This document shows, one piece after another, positions 1 to 8,334 of a stretch of DNA of 64,000 nucleotides. Positions within the stretch are counted from its first letter, which is position 1; every line of letters starts with the position of its first letter. The stretch is taken from positions 62,001 through 126,000 of the forward strand of contig CAYNPO010000006.1 of NCBI GenBank assembly GCA_964399165.1, read 5' to 3'. Source of the stretch: UBA6144 sp964399165 (GTDB taxonomy: Bacteria; Bdellovibrionota; Bacteriovoracia; Bacteriovoracales; Bacteriovoracaceae). The position numbers were made by a program, and so were the translations under genes. The notes below the pieces were generated by a model. The model searched no databases. It worked only from the letters and a program-made list of their open reading frames with translations, and was not told the origin of the DNA.

Positions 1-459
1 GCGGCAGTGGAAGCCTGAGCGGTTGTCGGCCGTGCGGACCTCCAGGTCGTCGCACCGGGTGGTGTTCTCCCGGGTCGGGGAGAGCACGTGCTGGTTGGTG
101 AGGATGAGGGAGCCGCCCACGTGGAAGGCGGTGCCGAGGGCCTGGACGGTTTCGCGGTTCACGACGTACTCCCCGGGGATCGCCAGCAGCACGCCCCGGG
201 CCAGGGCGCGAGCGCGGTCCAGGACCGCTGCAGGAACCGAGATGCGGCCATTGCCGTTGCGCAGCCGGTCCTGGTGGGTCAACTGGGAGGTGCGCACGGA
301 ATAGTTTCGTGCGGGGGCGGAGCGCGGCTCCCCACGGGCACGGAGGATCCTGACGTCGTCATAGATTTTGATCAAAGGCACGACGGTGCGATCCGGGTTC
401 ACGGAGTGGGTGCCCGCCCACAAACAAGAGGCGGCAAAAAAGATGGCAAAAAGGCCCAT
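1..459 (-). CDS. Exported trypsin-like serine protease, 3' part cut by the window edge
   Basis: The first 153 codons of a minus-strand gene run off the left edge. The N-terminus (MGLFAIFFAASCLWAG) is a signal peptide. Near residues 105-125 it reads GTAFHVGGSLILTNQHVL, the block around the catalytic His of trypsin-like and V8-like peptidases (T-N-Q-H-V). The Asp and Ser blocks lie outside the window, so activity cannot be judged. It probably acts in the periplasm or outside the cell. The ATG at 459 is chosen because it directly precedes the signal peptide; the ribosome binding site is weak. The neighbour at 560 is divergent, leaving about 100 bp for both promoters. Confidence is high for the fold and moderate for an active peptidase. 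Confidence 0.75.
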   Translation of the reverse strand, partial: MGLFAIFFAASCLWAGTHSVNPDRTVVPLIKIYDDVRILRARGEPRSAPARNYSVRTSQLTHQDRLRNGNGRISVPAAVLDRARALARGVLLAIPGEYVVNRETVQALGTAFHVGGSLILTNQHVLSPTRENTTRCDDLEVRTADNRSGFHCR

Positions 460-559
460 GGGGAAACTATGCCCCAGCCTCTTCCGTGAGAGGGGGGAAA
501 GGGCCCAGACGGGTATTTTTTTCTGGCCCAAGGGGCCGCGAGACCGGGATGATAAGGGC

Positions 560-1000
560 ATGAAAACCTTTCGCGTGGCCCTCCTCGCCCTCTTTCTCCC
601 CCTCACGGCCACTGGCCAGGACCTGGGCCTTGGAGTGGTCCTCGGTTGGCCCTCGGGCTTCACCGCCAAGAAACTGGTGGGGGAGAACGCGGTGGACGCC
701 GTCGCCGCCTGGGGCCTGAACGGGGGGGATTTCCAGATCCATGGGGATTGGCTCTGGCAATTCCAGGACGCCCTGTATTTCCAGGAGACCCAGCCCTTGG
801 ACCTGCACTTGGGGTTGGGGGCGCGCATGAAGTTCGTGGATGAGGTGGAGCTGGGAGTGCGCCTGCCCGTAGGCCTGTCGGCCTGGTTCAGCGAAAGGCG
901 CCTTGAAACCTTCGCCGAGATCGCTCCGATCATCGACTTCGTCCCCGGCACCCAGTGGGAAGGACAAGTGATGGTGGGTGTGCGCCTCTACGCGCTCTGA
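560..1000 (+). CDS. Small exported beta-barrel-like protein of unknown function
   Basis: This 146-residue protein starts with a signal peptide (MKTFRVALLALFLPLTATGQ). The rest alternates polar and aromatic residues in short strand-like segments and ends in a hydrophobic strand (VGVRLYAL), a pattern typical of small outer-membrane barrels. An in-frame start exists at 368, but ATG 560 is preferred because it begins the signal peptide and has AAGG upstream. I do not recognise the family. It stands alone between a divergent protease gene and a response regulator. Confidence 0.6.
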   Translation: MKTFRVALLALFLPLTATGQDLGLGVVLGWPSGFTAKKLVGENAVDAVAAWGLNGGDFQIHGDWLWQFQDALYFQETQPLDLHLGLGARMKFVDEVELGVRLPVGLSAWFSERRLETFAEIAPIIDFVPGTQWEGQVMVGVRLYAL

Positions 1001-1079
1001 AGCTTTCGCCAACCTGAATTTCTCCCGCGCCCGTGGATCTGGCCCCATCCGGGTGTAGGATGGAGGCAGGAGAAATCAG

Positions 1080-1757
1080 GTGCCCTTGTCCTCCCGCCAC
1101 ATCCTCATCGTCGACGACGAAGCCGCCATCCGCGACATCCTCGAGGAGGAGTTTGCCACTCTCGGGGCCCACGTCCACTCGGTGGGCTCGGTAAAGCTGG
1201 CCCTGGAGCTGCTGGCGCACCGGCCCGTGGATCTGGTGATCTCGGACATCCGCATGCCAGAGGCCGACGGCCTGGATCTGCTGCGGGAGGTGCGCTCCCG
1301 CCCCCACGCCCCCCCCGTGGTCTTGATCACCGGCTTCGCTGACATTTCCCTGGCCGAGGCCCACCACAGGGGGGCGGAAGCCGTCTTGAACAAGCCCTTT
1401 GACTTGGATGAGGTCTGCGGTCTCGGGTCTCGATTGGTACTGCCCGTGCCTGCGCGCTGGGGGCGGGTGGCCCTAGCGGGCCCCATCCGCGATCTTCAGA
1501 GCGCGGACGTGGTGCCTGGCAGAGGTGGCTTCTTGGTGCGGGACGGAAAAGCTCCGCCGGCGGTGGGGGCGGAGGAAACCATCCGGCTGGCCCGCCCCGA
1601 CGGGCGGTCCCAACGTTTCCGGGTGCTCTGTCAGTGGCACGCCACGGGGGCGCTGGGGCCATTGCCTTGGGGCGCAGAAATCCTGGCCTGGGATGATGCT
1701 TCGGCCGCGGTGGGTTGGGAGCATGGGGACGCCACTTCTTTTATTCCGAACAAGTGA
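1080..1757 (+). CDS. Response regulator with receiver domain and unassigned C-terminal domain
   Basis: Residues 7-110 form a complete receiver domain: acidic pair D12-D13, phosphoacceptor D56 (in ISDIRMP), T84 and K105. The C-terminal half (about 120-225) is not a recognisable DNA-binding domain. It has a GGFLV segment and an overall strand pattern faintly like a PilZ domain, but no RxxxR motif is visible, so that is only a guess. The gene starts at GTG with GGAGG well placed upstream. No sensor kinase is adjacent, so the partner is unknown. Confidence 0.8.
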   Translation: MPLSSRHILIVDDEAAIRDILEEEFATLGAHVHSVGSVKLALELLAHRPVDLVISDIRMPEADGLDLLREVRSRPHAPPVVLITGFADISLAEAHHRGAEAVLNKPFDLDEVCGLGSRLVLPVPARWGRVALAGPIRDLQSADVVPGRGGFLVRDGKAPPAVGAEETIRLARPDGRSQRFRVLCQWHATGALGPLPWGAEILAWDDASAAVGWEHGDATSFIPNK

Positions 1758-1799
1758 TCCTAGCGCTATCATGGGGCCCTTCACCCAAAGGAGTCCCCC

Positions 1800-2393
1800 A
1801 TGCGTTTGTTGACCGTATCTCTTTGCCTTTTGTTGGGCACCGCCCATGCCGCCAGCTTCAAGTTTAACCAGGACGACGGCGACATCACGTTTGAGATCAT
1901 CAAGTTCAAAATCGGCAGCAAGGTCGCCGGTTCCTTCAAACAATTCAGCGGCACCGCCGAGATCGACGAGGCCAAGGGCGAGTTGGTGAAAACCAGTGTC
2001 ACCGTGCAAACCGCTTCCGTGGACACCGCCGAGGCCAAACGCGACGATCACCTGAAGTCCCCCGACTTCTTCGACGTGGCCAAGTATCCCACCATCACCT
2101 TCGTCTCCACCGGCAAGCCGGTGAAGATCGGACCTGACTTCAAGCTCCCCGGCAAACTCACCATCAAGGGCGTGACCAAGGACGTGGTGTTCAACATGAA
2201 ACGTCCCCCCGCGAAGGTCATGGGCTGGATGTTTGAGGGCAGCGCCAAGATCAATCGCCTCGACTACGGCGTCACATGGAACAAGTCCATGGAGCAAGGG
2301 GACTGGAAGACGGTCCTGGGCAAGCTCGGCAAGGCCGTGCTGGACGACGAAGTGGACGTGAAGATCAGCATCCTACTTCCTTCGGGAAAGTAA
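1800..2393 (+). CDS. YceI family periplasmic lipid-binding protein
   Basis: This 197-residue exported protein has a signal peptide ending near AHA-AS. It shows YceI lipocalin-like features: an early FKFNQDDGDITFEI strand, the DDHLKSPDFFDVAKYPTITF block and a GKLTIKGVTKDV strand. YceI proteins bind isoprenoid or other lipophilic molecules in the periplasm; the ligand here cannot be told from sequence. The start is well supported by AAAGGAG before ATG 1800. A strong bidirectional terminator follows the gene. Confidence 0.9.
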   Translation: MRLLTVSLCLLLGTAHAASFKFNQDDGDITFEIIKFKIGSKVAGSFKQFSGTAEIDEAKGELVKTSVTVQTASVDTAEAKRDDHLKSPDFFDVAKYPTITFVSTGKPVKIGPDFKLPGKLTIKGVTKDVVFNMKRPPAKVMGWMFEGSAKINRLDYGVTWNKSMEQGDWKTVLGKLGKAVLDDEVDVKISILLPSGK

Positions 2394-2411
2394 ACTTTCC
2401 GCACGAGCACC

Positions 2412-2447
2412 AAAAAAAGAGGAGGGCTCAGCCCTCCTCTTTTTTTG
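2412..2447. terminator. Bidirectional rho-independent terminator
   Basis: A GAGGAGGG stem pairs with CCCTCCTC, with seven A on the left and seven T on the right. It therefore works in both directions for the convergent YceI gene and the lipoprotein gene that ends at 2462. Confidence 0.95.
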
Positions 2448-2461
2448 CCGTTCAGAAAAAT

Positions 2462-3670
2462 TCAGCGGCCGCCGGCCAGGGCCCGCAGGGCCTCCAGCTG
2501 GGGACGGGTGTCGCGGATGAGGTTGGCGAAGTTGTTCTTCAGCACGTCGATTTCGGCATTCGTGCAGCCGGATTTGAAGTACAGGTTCTGGGTATTGCCC
2601 CGGAGCATGGCCTCGTCCACTCGGGCGGTGGCATGGTTGGCGGCACTGAAGAGGTCTTCCTCGCCGCTGGTGAGGGCGGTGCGCATGTTGTTGAGCCCCG
2701 ACACCAGGCCCCAGCTGCAGACCGTGTAAAACTCCTGGTTCAGACTTTCAAGGTTGGCCGGCAAGGGGATGCCACCTTCGCTGTAGGCCTCGGCCCCGCG
2801 GTCGTTGGCGGGATAATGGTGGATGCGGCCCACGTAGATCACGCCGCCGCGGTAAGCGCAGAGGTGGCGCTGGAGCTCATCGGAGTGGGGATCCAAGCAG
2901 GCCTCGGGAAAGCGCACTTGGCGGCGCCCGATGCGGATGGCGCGCCACCGGTTGGCCGGGATGGCGGTATACTTGTAGAAGGTGCCTTCCATCAGGTTGA
3001 CGCTGTACTTGTCCTCGATGCCCTCCACGCGGTCGGTGGTTTCGGTTTCCACGCCCATGAGATGGTAGGAAATGGGCCCGGGCACTTCGGGAACGACGAT
3101 GCCACGGCGGCCGGGGGTCCGAGTGGTGGTGAAGCGTGACGCCTGGCGAGCGCGGGTTTTCTGGATGGTCAGATCGTACCCCCAGCTGTAGCGGCTGCCA
3201 CCCAAGTACTTGATGCGCACGGGAGCGCCGAAGTCACGGGAAGAGGTGCTTCCCACTTGGAGTTCTTGGAACGGATCCCCCATCATGCCACCCTCGTCGC
3301 TGCTTAAGGCCTTGAGGTGGAAGTCGGGGACCAGGGTGTTGTTGGGGTTGCGCTTGTAGATGACCACCCGGCGCTCCACGGACTCATCGGCGGGCGCCGC
3401 CGGGTCTGTGTTGCTGGCCTTCAGAACCGCCACCGCATCCACCAGTTGGGAGTTTTGCTCGGAGAGTCCGCGGGTCAGCCGTCCGGTGGCGACCATTGGG
3501 CCCGCGTCGTGGGGATTCTGCTCGATCGCGAACATCGGTGCGGCCAGCCGTTGGATCTCTGTCACAACCGCGGGATCCGCGGAGGCCATCTGGCGGGTGC
3601 CTTTCCAGGTGTTGGGGGATGAGCAGCCCACGGCCGCCAGGATCAGGGCGCACAAACTAAAGTTCCTCAC
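2462..3670 (-). CDS. Predicted lipoprotein of unknown function
   Basis: This 402-residue protein begins MRNFSLCALILAAVGCSS, a lipoprotein signal with Cys16 as the probable lipidated residue. The mature part has no motif that I recognise. It is rich in Arg, Asn and short charged turns, with three widely spaced Cys in the C-terminal half (CLDPH, CAYRGG, CSWG) and a late SGCTNAE. It stands alone between a terminator and the PIG-L gene transcribed in the same direction 109 bp upstream. Lipid anchoring is the only property supported. Confidence 0.7.
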   Translation of the reverse strand: MRNFSLCALILAAVGCSSPNTWKGTRQMASADPAVVTEIQRLAAPMFAIEQNPHDAGPMVATGRLTRGLSEQNSQLVDAVAVLKASNTDPAAPADESVERRVVIYKRNPNNTLVPDFHLKALSSDEGGMMGDPFQELQVGSTSSRDFGAPVRIKYLGGSRYSWGYDLTIQKTRARQASRFTTTRTPGRRGIVVPEVPGPISYHLMGVETETTDRVEGIEDKYSVNLMEGTFYKYTAIPANRWRAIRIGRRQVRFPEACLDPHSDELQRHLCAYRGGVIYVGRIHHYPANDRGAEAYSEGGIPLPANLESLNQEFYTVCSWGLVSGLNNMRTALTSGEEDLFSAANHATARVDEAMLRGNTQNLYFKSGCTNAEIDVLKNNFANLIRDTRPQLEALRALAGGR

Positions 3671-3778
3671 GGGTCCTCCTCGTGGCCCAAGGCCACAGTT
3701 GATTACCCAGGTAGTGTAACCTTGAACCTCCCATGCGGGGATAGATGGTCAAATGGGTCCACGTTCAAACCTCGTTGC

Positions 3779-4432
3779 TCAAGTAAAGGAAACCAAGCTT
3801 GCTCGCAGGCTTTCAAAAGCTTCGGCGTATTTCCCTAAAAAGCTGGTGGTCCCGCGGTAGCGGGCGAGGCCCTCCACGGCGCCCAGGTAATCGACCTGGG
3901 TTATTTGGGAAGCGTGGGCGGAGAGCGCGCGCAGTTTTCCTGGCAGGACGGTGGTGATGTCCACGAAGACTTGGGCGCGGTTGAGGGGATGCCACACTTC
4001 ATAGCCGAAGACCTCACCCACTCGGTGGGGCGCCAGGCCCGCTTCCGGATACCACGGCCCCGCTGCGCCCCCCACGGCGTCCATGGTTAGTTGCCCCAGC
4101 ACGCGGTGGTCAGGAAAATGGTCTTGGGGAGAATGGGTAAAGAGCCAGTCGGGGCGGTGCTGCCGCAGCAGCTTGATAAGGGCGATTCTCATTTCGGGAG
4201 TGGGGTGGGTGAAGCCGTCCGGGAAGCGCAGGAAAACCAGCTCGTCTATCCCTAAGCGTCGGGCGCCCTCACGCGCTTCCCCCTCGCGCAAGCTTGGATC
4301 GCCCCCCTGCTCCCCCGAGGTGAAGAGCGCGGCGGCCAACCGGTAACCCTGGCGCTTGAGCATGAGCGCGGTTCCGCCACAACCAATCTCCACGTCGTCG
4401 GGGTGGGCGCCTATGAGCAACGCGGTTTTCAC
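3779..4432 (-). CDS. PIG-L/LmbE family zinc deacetylase
   Basis: The N-terminus has the hallmark GAHPDDVEIGCGG block (residues 8-20). His and Asp residues here bind zinc and perform deacetylation of N-acetyl sugars in this family. A later HSPQDHFPDHR segment supplies the third zinc ligand. Length is 217 residues, usual for the family. The start overlaps the stop of the upstream UDP-GlcNAc 2-epimerase gene by 4 bp, so the two are translationally coupled. This suggests a GlcNAc- or ManNAc-derived substrate for envelope polysaccharide or a low-molecular-weight thiol; the exact substrate is inference. Confidence 0.88.
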   Translation of the reverse strand: MKTALLIGAHPDDVEIGCGGTALMLKRQGYRLAAALFTSGEQGGDPSLREGEAREGARRLGIDELVFLRFPDGFTHPTPEMRIALIKLLRQHRPDWLFTHSPQDHFPDHRVLGQLTMDAVGGAAGPWYPEAGLAPHRVGEVFGYEVWHPLNRAQVFVDITTVLPGKLRALSAHASQITQVDYLGAVEGLARYRGTTSFLGKYAEAFESLRASLVSFT

Positions 4433-5481
4433 GCCAGCTCCTGCTCCAGTACCCTCCCGATGAGCTGGGAGGCGCGGGGGCCCGTGGGGGGGCGCGAGGG
4501 AGGAAGGGGCGGTGCCGCAAGCCCTTCCCGCAGGGCGGAGAGGACGTTGGCGGGTTCCGTGCCCACCAGGCGGGTCAGTCCTTCCTTGAGCCCATCCGCC
4601 CTTTCGGTGTGCTGGCGGGCCAGCAACACCCTCTTCCCCAAAAGGGCGGCTTCCTCCTGGATGCCGCCGGAGTCCGTGAGCACCAAGCGGCTTCCAGCCA
4701 ACAGGCGCAGGAAAGAGGGATAGGGGAGCGGCTGGGCCAACTCCAGGTTGGCAAGTCCTCCCAGCTCAGCTTGCGCCAGCTTCTTCACCCCCGGGTGCAT
4801 CGAGAAGGTGAAACGCGCGCTCCCGTGCTCCAAGGCGCTTTGCCGGATTGCACGCAACAACGGGGCGAACTGTCCGGCGCTCTCGCGCCTATGCAAAGTG
4901 ATGACCACGTCGTCGCCCTTGCCGGCCTCACCCAGCATGCCCGCCACCGCGTCGTGGACGGTGTTGCCCACCACGTGCACACGTTCCCCGGGCACCCCTT
5001 CGGCTAGCAAGTTGGCCCGGGCTTCTTCATTAGGCGCGAAGTGCAACGAAGCGAGCTTCGCCACGCTCTGGCGGTGGAACTCCTCCGGGAAAGGAGAATC
5101 CAGCCGGTGGGTGCGCAGGCCTGCCTCCACGTGGGCGAAGGGCACGCCCCGGTAAAACGACGCCAGGGCCGCCGCGTAGCAGGTGGCGGTGTCCCCGTGG
5201 CCCAGCACCAGCGCCGGTGGGAAAGCTCCGAGGTCGGCGCCGATGCGCTCCACCAGTTTCCCCATGAGCGCGGTGAGGCTTTGGCCCGGCAGCATGGTGT
5301 TGAGGTTGCCGTCTGGCTCAAGGCCGAAGGCGTCCAAGGCTTGGGCCAAGAGCTCGCGGTGCTGACCGGTGGACAAGAGGCGCACACGGTAGCGCCCTCG
5401 CTGGCGGAGCATGCGCACCAGCGGCGCCATTTTGACGGCCTCAGGGCGCGTGCCCACGAGGACGGTGATGGCCGGCTTCAT
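4429..5481 (-). CDS. wecB: UDP-N-acetylglucosamine 2-epimerase (non-hydrolysing)
   Basis: The enzyme interconverts UDP-GlcNAc and UDP-ManNAc for envelope polysaccharide synthesis. Diagnostic segments are GTRPEAVKMAPLV near the N-terminus, HVEAGLRT in the middle, HRRES, and LTDSGGIQEEA in the C-terminal nucleotide-binding lobe. Length (about 350 residues) is slightly short for the family. ATG 5481 is chosen over an in-frame start 18 bp upstream because it has GAGGA at the right distance and overlaps the preceding stop as ATGA. It is the middle gene of a coupled operon with a small secreted protein before it and PIG-L after it. Confidence 0.92.
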   Translation of the reverse strand: MKPAITVLVGTRPEAVKMAPLVRMLRQRGRYRVRLLSTGQHRELLAQALDAFGLEPDGNLNTMLPGQSLTALMGKLVERIGADLGAFPPALVLGHGDTATCYAAALASFYRGVPFAHVEAGLRTHRLDSPFPEEFHRQSVAKLASLHFAPNEEARANLLAEGVPGERVHVVGNTVHDAVAGMLGEAGKGDDVVITLHRRESAGQFAPLLRAIRQSALEHGSARFTFSMHPGVKKLAQAELGGLANLELAQPLPYPSFLRLLAGSRLVLTDSGGIQEEAALLGKRVLLARQHTERADGLKEGLTRLVGTEPANVLSALREGLAAPPLPPSRPPTGPRASQLIGRVLEQELA

Positions 5482-5840
5482 GGGGTCCTCGGATAGCAAT
5501 GCAGCTCCAGCGTTTCCACGGACGAATGGTTCCTCAGCTCAAGGCGCGCCCCTCCTGGCTTCAAGTACAATAGTCCCCGGAGGACCGGGCCTTCGTCGGA
5601 AGTTTCATGGAGTTCAAAAGGGGAGCCGCGAACGAAGAACCCCTGGCTGCCATTGGGGCGATTCCAGCAGGGACGACGGTTATCGTGAATGGCGAAGAAC
5701 GTGTCTTCATCGTTCAGGTACAGTGCGAAGCTGCCACTGCAGACGTGGGGATCGGGAATGACCAGCTCGCAGACCAGGGACCCCGCTTGGGCGGACAGGA
5801 CGGGAGTGGACAGAATGAAGGTGACAAGCAATCTTTTCAT
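5478..5840 (-). CDS. Small exported Cys-containing protein, paralogue of the next upstream gene
   Basis: This is a 120-residue protein with a signal peptide (MKRLLVTFILSTPVLSAQA). The mature part begins SLVCELVIPDPHVC, has one central Cys (RRPCWNR) and a terminal LELHCYP. The same spacing of four Cys, and the shared L-V-C, P-x-x-C and L-H-C landmarks, occur in the protein encoded 8 bp upstream at 5849-6196. The two are therefore diverged tandem duplicates. The stop overlaps the wecB start as ATGA. Function is unknown. Confidence 0.75.
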   Translation of the reverse strand: MKRLLVTFILSTPVLSAQAGSLVCELVIPDPHVCSGSFALYLNDEDTFFAIHDNRRPCWNRPNGSQGFFVRGSPFELHETSDEGPVLRGLLYLKPGGARLELRNHSSVETLELHCYPRTP

Positions 5841-5848
5841 AAGAGCTC

Positions 5849-6196
5849 CTAATGGCAGTGCAGTTGGGATTTACGGAATGCTTCCATTTCCAGCGTAGCC
5901 CGCGAGTCGTCTTCGAAGCTCAAAGAAGCTTTAAAGGCCCCACCTTCCACGCGGACGACCCCTTCCAGGTCGAGGGGACCGATTCCGGAGGTGTAGCCCC
6001 GCGCCTGGCGTTTCCCGATCCAGCAACCGGCGGTGCGGTCATCCAACTCGAAGGTGTGGTTCTCGCGGTCGATGATGAGGATCAGCTTCCCATCGTTGCA
6101 AGGGTTGGGGCGGGGATCCGCCAGCACGCAGACCAGGGTGTCGGCCTGGGCGGCGGCAACGGACATCAGAGACAGAGCCAGAAGCATGGTTTTCAT
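5849..6196 (-). CDS. Small exported Cys-containing protein, first gene of the wecB operon
   Basis: This is a 115-residue protein with signal peptide MKTMLLALSLMSVAAAQA. It carries TLVCVLADPRPNPC, a central DDRTAGCWIGK and a terminal SQLHCH, matching its neighbour at 5478-5840. Four conserved Cys suggest two disulfides in the periplasm or outside. It is the probable first gene of the unit running to 3779. Its promoter would lie in the 76 bp shared with the divergent LysR gene. Function is unknown. Confidence 0.72.
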   Translation of the reverse strand: MKTMLLALSLMSVAAAQADTLVCVLADPRPNPCNDGKLILIIDRENHTFELDDRTAGCWIGKRQARGYTSGIGPLDLEGVVRVEGGAFKASLSFEDDSRATLEMEAFRKSQLHCH

Positions 6197-6272
6197 GGAA
6201 ACCTCCTTGGGCCCAAATTACCTGCGGGAGATGTTGCCGAATATCGAATGATCGTGCTAATCCGTTTCCGTT

Positions 6273-7103
6273 GTGGAAACAATTCGTCTGCGTCATTTCC
6301 TCACCACCGCCCGCGCTGGGGGCGTGCGCCCCGCGGCCGTCCTCCTGGGCATCACGCCAGGCGGGCTTTCAAAATCCCTCAAGGTCCTGGAGCAGGAGCT
6401 GGGCTTTTCGCTCTTCGTGCTTCAGGGGCGCGGACTCACCCTCAGCGACCAGGCACGGGCCTTCCTTCCTCGGGCGGAGGCCTGCCTGAAAGAGGTGGAG
6501 CGCTTGTTGAGCGGGGAGCCGGCCAGGCCCGCCCTGCGGCTGGGGACCTTCGAGGTCTTTTCCACCCACCTTTTGCCCGCGATCCTCGCAGGGCTGGAGG
6601 GGGACCTGCTGGTGAAGGAACTTTTGCCAGGGCGGATGGAGGAAGCCGTGGCCAAGGGGCTGGTGGACGTGGCCCTCACCTACGAGCCCGTGCCCTACGA
6701 GGGGGTGGAGCACCTGAAGGTGGCGAGATTTCCCATGGGGGTCTACGCCATTCCTGGCGTCTTCGACTCACTACCGCCCGCCGAAGTGCCCTTCGCCGCC
6801 CCGGCCCTGCCCTTGGAAGGCGCGGCCAGTGGGGCGCGCGGGTTGGACGGGTGGCCGGAGGAGAAGCTCCGTCGGAACGTCACGGTGCGGGTGGACCTGC
6901 TCGAGAGCGCGCTGGCGCTGGTGCGCGCGGGAAAATGCGCGGTCTTTCTACCCGGGCCGGTGGCGCGGGCGCATGGGGGGATGGTGGAGCTCCCCGGATT
7001 CGGCAAGGCCCGGGTGGTGCGGGACGTGTTCTTGGTCAAGCGTCTGGGAACACCCGAGGACGCGCGGCTTAAGCGCCTGGCCAAGAACCTTCGCGGGATC
7101 TAG
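6273..7103 (+). CDS. LysR family transcriptional regulator
   Basis: Residues 1-60 form a LysR-type winged helix (IRLRHFLTTARAGGV, then ITPGGLSKSLKVLEQELGFSLF). The remainder (about 85-276) is a compact effector-binding domain with GTFEVFSTHLLPAIL and VDVALTYEPV. At 276 residues it is slightly shorter than the usual 290-310. The start is GTG. It is divergent from the secreted-protein and wecB operon at 6196, the usual geometry for a LysR target, so that operon is a candidate target by inference only. Its end overlaps the convergent msrA gene by 4 bp. Confidence 0.87.
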   Translation: METIRLRHFLTTARAGGVRPAAVLLGITPGGLSKSLKVLEQELGFSLFVLQGRGLTLSDQARAFLPRAEACLKEVERLLSGEPARPALRLGTFEVFSTHLLPAILAGLEGDLLVKELLPGRMEEAVAKGLVDVALTYEPVPYEGVEHLKVARFPMGVYAIPGVFDSLPPAEVPFAAPALPLEGAASGARGLDGWPEEKLRRNVTVRVDLLESALALVRAGKCAVFLPGPVARAHGGMVELPGFGKARVVRDVFLVKRLGTPEDARLKRLAKNLRGI

Positions 7104-7654
7104 AACTTCACTTCCCGCAGATAGTGGCAGGTGTACCCACCGGGATTCTTCTTCAAGTAATCCTGGTGGTACTCCTCCGCGGTCCAAAAGGGCCCCGCGG
7201 ACACGATCTTGGTCACCACCGGTTTCTTCCAGGCCCCACTCTTGTCCACCCGGGCGATCACTTGTTCGGCCACCCGTCTCTGCTCGTCCGAATGCACGAA
7301 GATGGCGGAACGATATTGCGTGCCCACGTCGTTGCCCTGGCGGTCCAACGTGGTGGGGTCGTGCATGCGGAAGAACCACTCCAAGAGCGTCTCGTACTTG
7401 AGTTTGGCGGGATCGAACTCCACTTCCACCGCCTCGGCGTGGCCGGTGTTACCGGTCTTCACCTGCAGGTAGGTGGCTTTCTCCACGTGGCCGCCGGTGT
7501 AGCCCACTTGGGTGGACACCACCCCTGGGATGGCGCGGATGATGTCCTCCATCCCCCAGAAGCATCCCCCGGCCAACGTGGCTTTTTCCGTTTGCATCTT
7601 CGCTTCCCCTTGCAGGCTGAACGCCACCATGAAGGCGGCCAAAAAAGTTTTCAT
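7100..7654 (-). CDS. msrA: Peptide methionine sulfoxide reductase A, exported
   Basis: MsrA reduces the S-form of methionine sulfoxide in oxidised proteins. The catalytic motif GGCFWG has nucleophile C31. YTGGHVEKATYLQV, GHAEAVEVEFDP and WTAEEYHQDYL are family blocks that position the substrate. A signal peptide (MKTFLAAFMVAFSLQGEA) precedes the domain, so the enzyme probably repairs periplasmic or envelope proteins. No fused MsrB domain is present. It lies back to back with ahpC across a 134 bp promoter region, forming an oxidative-damage neighbourhood. Confidence 0.93.
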   Translation of the reverse strand: MKTFLAAFMVAFSLQGEAKMQTEKATLAGGCFWGMEDIIRAIPGVVSTQVGYTGGHVEKATYLQVKTGNTGHAEAVEVEFDPAKLKYETLLEWFFRMHDPTTLDRQGNDVGTQYRSAIFVHSDEQRRVAEQVIARVDKSGAWKKPVVTKIVSAGPFWTAEEYHQDYLKKNPGGYTCHYLREVKF

Positions 7655-7682
7655 ACCCCTTTTATACGCCCAAACCCGCGGT

Positions 7683-7710
7683 TTGCCAGGGGATAGATGG
7701 CGCCTATGGA
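7683..7710 (+). promoter_or_regulatory. Possible sigma-70-type promoter for ahpCD
   Basis: TTGCCA at 7683-7688 and TATGGA at 7705-7710 are 16 bp apart and lie 78 bp before the ahpC start. The match is only moderate, and no OxyR- or PerR-like operator is obvious in the msrA-ahpC intergenic region. Confidence 0.3.
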
Positions 7711-7788
7711 CCCATCAAAACTAACGATTTTCCCTAGTTCCCTTTCAGGGCGAAAGTAGGTCAACGACAAAGACCAAAGGAGGTTTTT

Positions 7789-8325
7789 ATGTTGAGCATC
7801 GGACAACAATTCCCGTCTTTCCAACTCAAGGGCGTGGTGGGCACCGACCAGAGCACGGCCTTCATCGACGTCCACAACAAGACCTACGAGGGCAAGTGGA
7901 CCGTGGTGTTCTTCTACCCCAAGGACTTCACCTTCGTGTGTCCCACCGAGATCAAGGGTTTCGGCGACCTGAACCGTGAGTTCAAGGACCGGGACGCCCA
8001 GGTGCTCGCCGTGTCCACCGATTCTGAGTTCGTGCACCTGGCGTGGAAGCAGTCTCACAAGGACCTGAAGGACCTGCCTTTCCCCATGCTGGCGGACATC
8101 CGGCGCGACCTCACCAACGCGTTGGGTATCGCCGACGCCGCGGAAGGCGTGGCCCAACGGGCGACCTTCATCGTGGACCCGGGTGGCATCATCCGCTTCG
8201 CCATGGTGACGGACATGAACGTGGGCCGCAACCCCCAAGAGGTGCTGCGGGTGCTCGACGCCCTGCAGACGGACGAGCTGTGCCCTTGTAACTGGAAAAA
8301 AGGCGAAGACACCATTCACGTTTGA
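7789..8325 (+). CDS. ahpC: Peroxiredoxin (AhpC type)
   Basis: This thiol peroxidase reduces hydrogen peroxide and organic hydroperoxides in the cytoplasm. The peroxidatic Cys is C51 in FYPKDFTFVCPTE, and the resolving Cys lies in the C-terminal ELCPCNW (C165, C167). The 178-residue length fits the family, and the start has an excellent AAAGGAGG site. AhpD follows 9 bp downstream. No ahpF is present, so AhpD is the likely reductant, as in the actinobacterial AhpC-AhpD pair; that pairing is inference from neighbourhood. Confidence 0.95.
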   Translation: MLSIGQQFPSFQLKGVVGTDQSTAFIDVHNKTYEGKWTVVFFYPKDFTFVCPTEIKGFGDLNREFKDRDAQVLAVSTDSEFVHLAWKQSHKDLKDLPFPMLADIRRDLTNALGIADAAEGVAQRATFIVDPGGIIRFAMVTDMNVGRNPQEVLRVLDALQTDELCPCNWKKGEDTIHV

Positions 8326-8334
8326 GGAGGACCT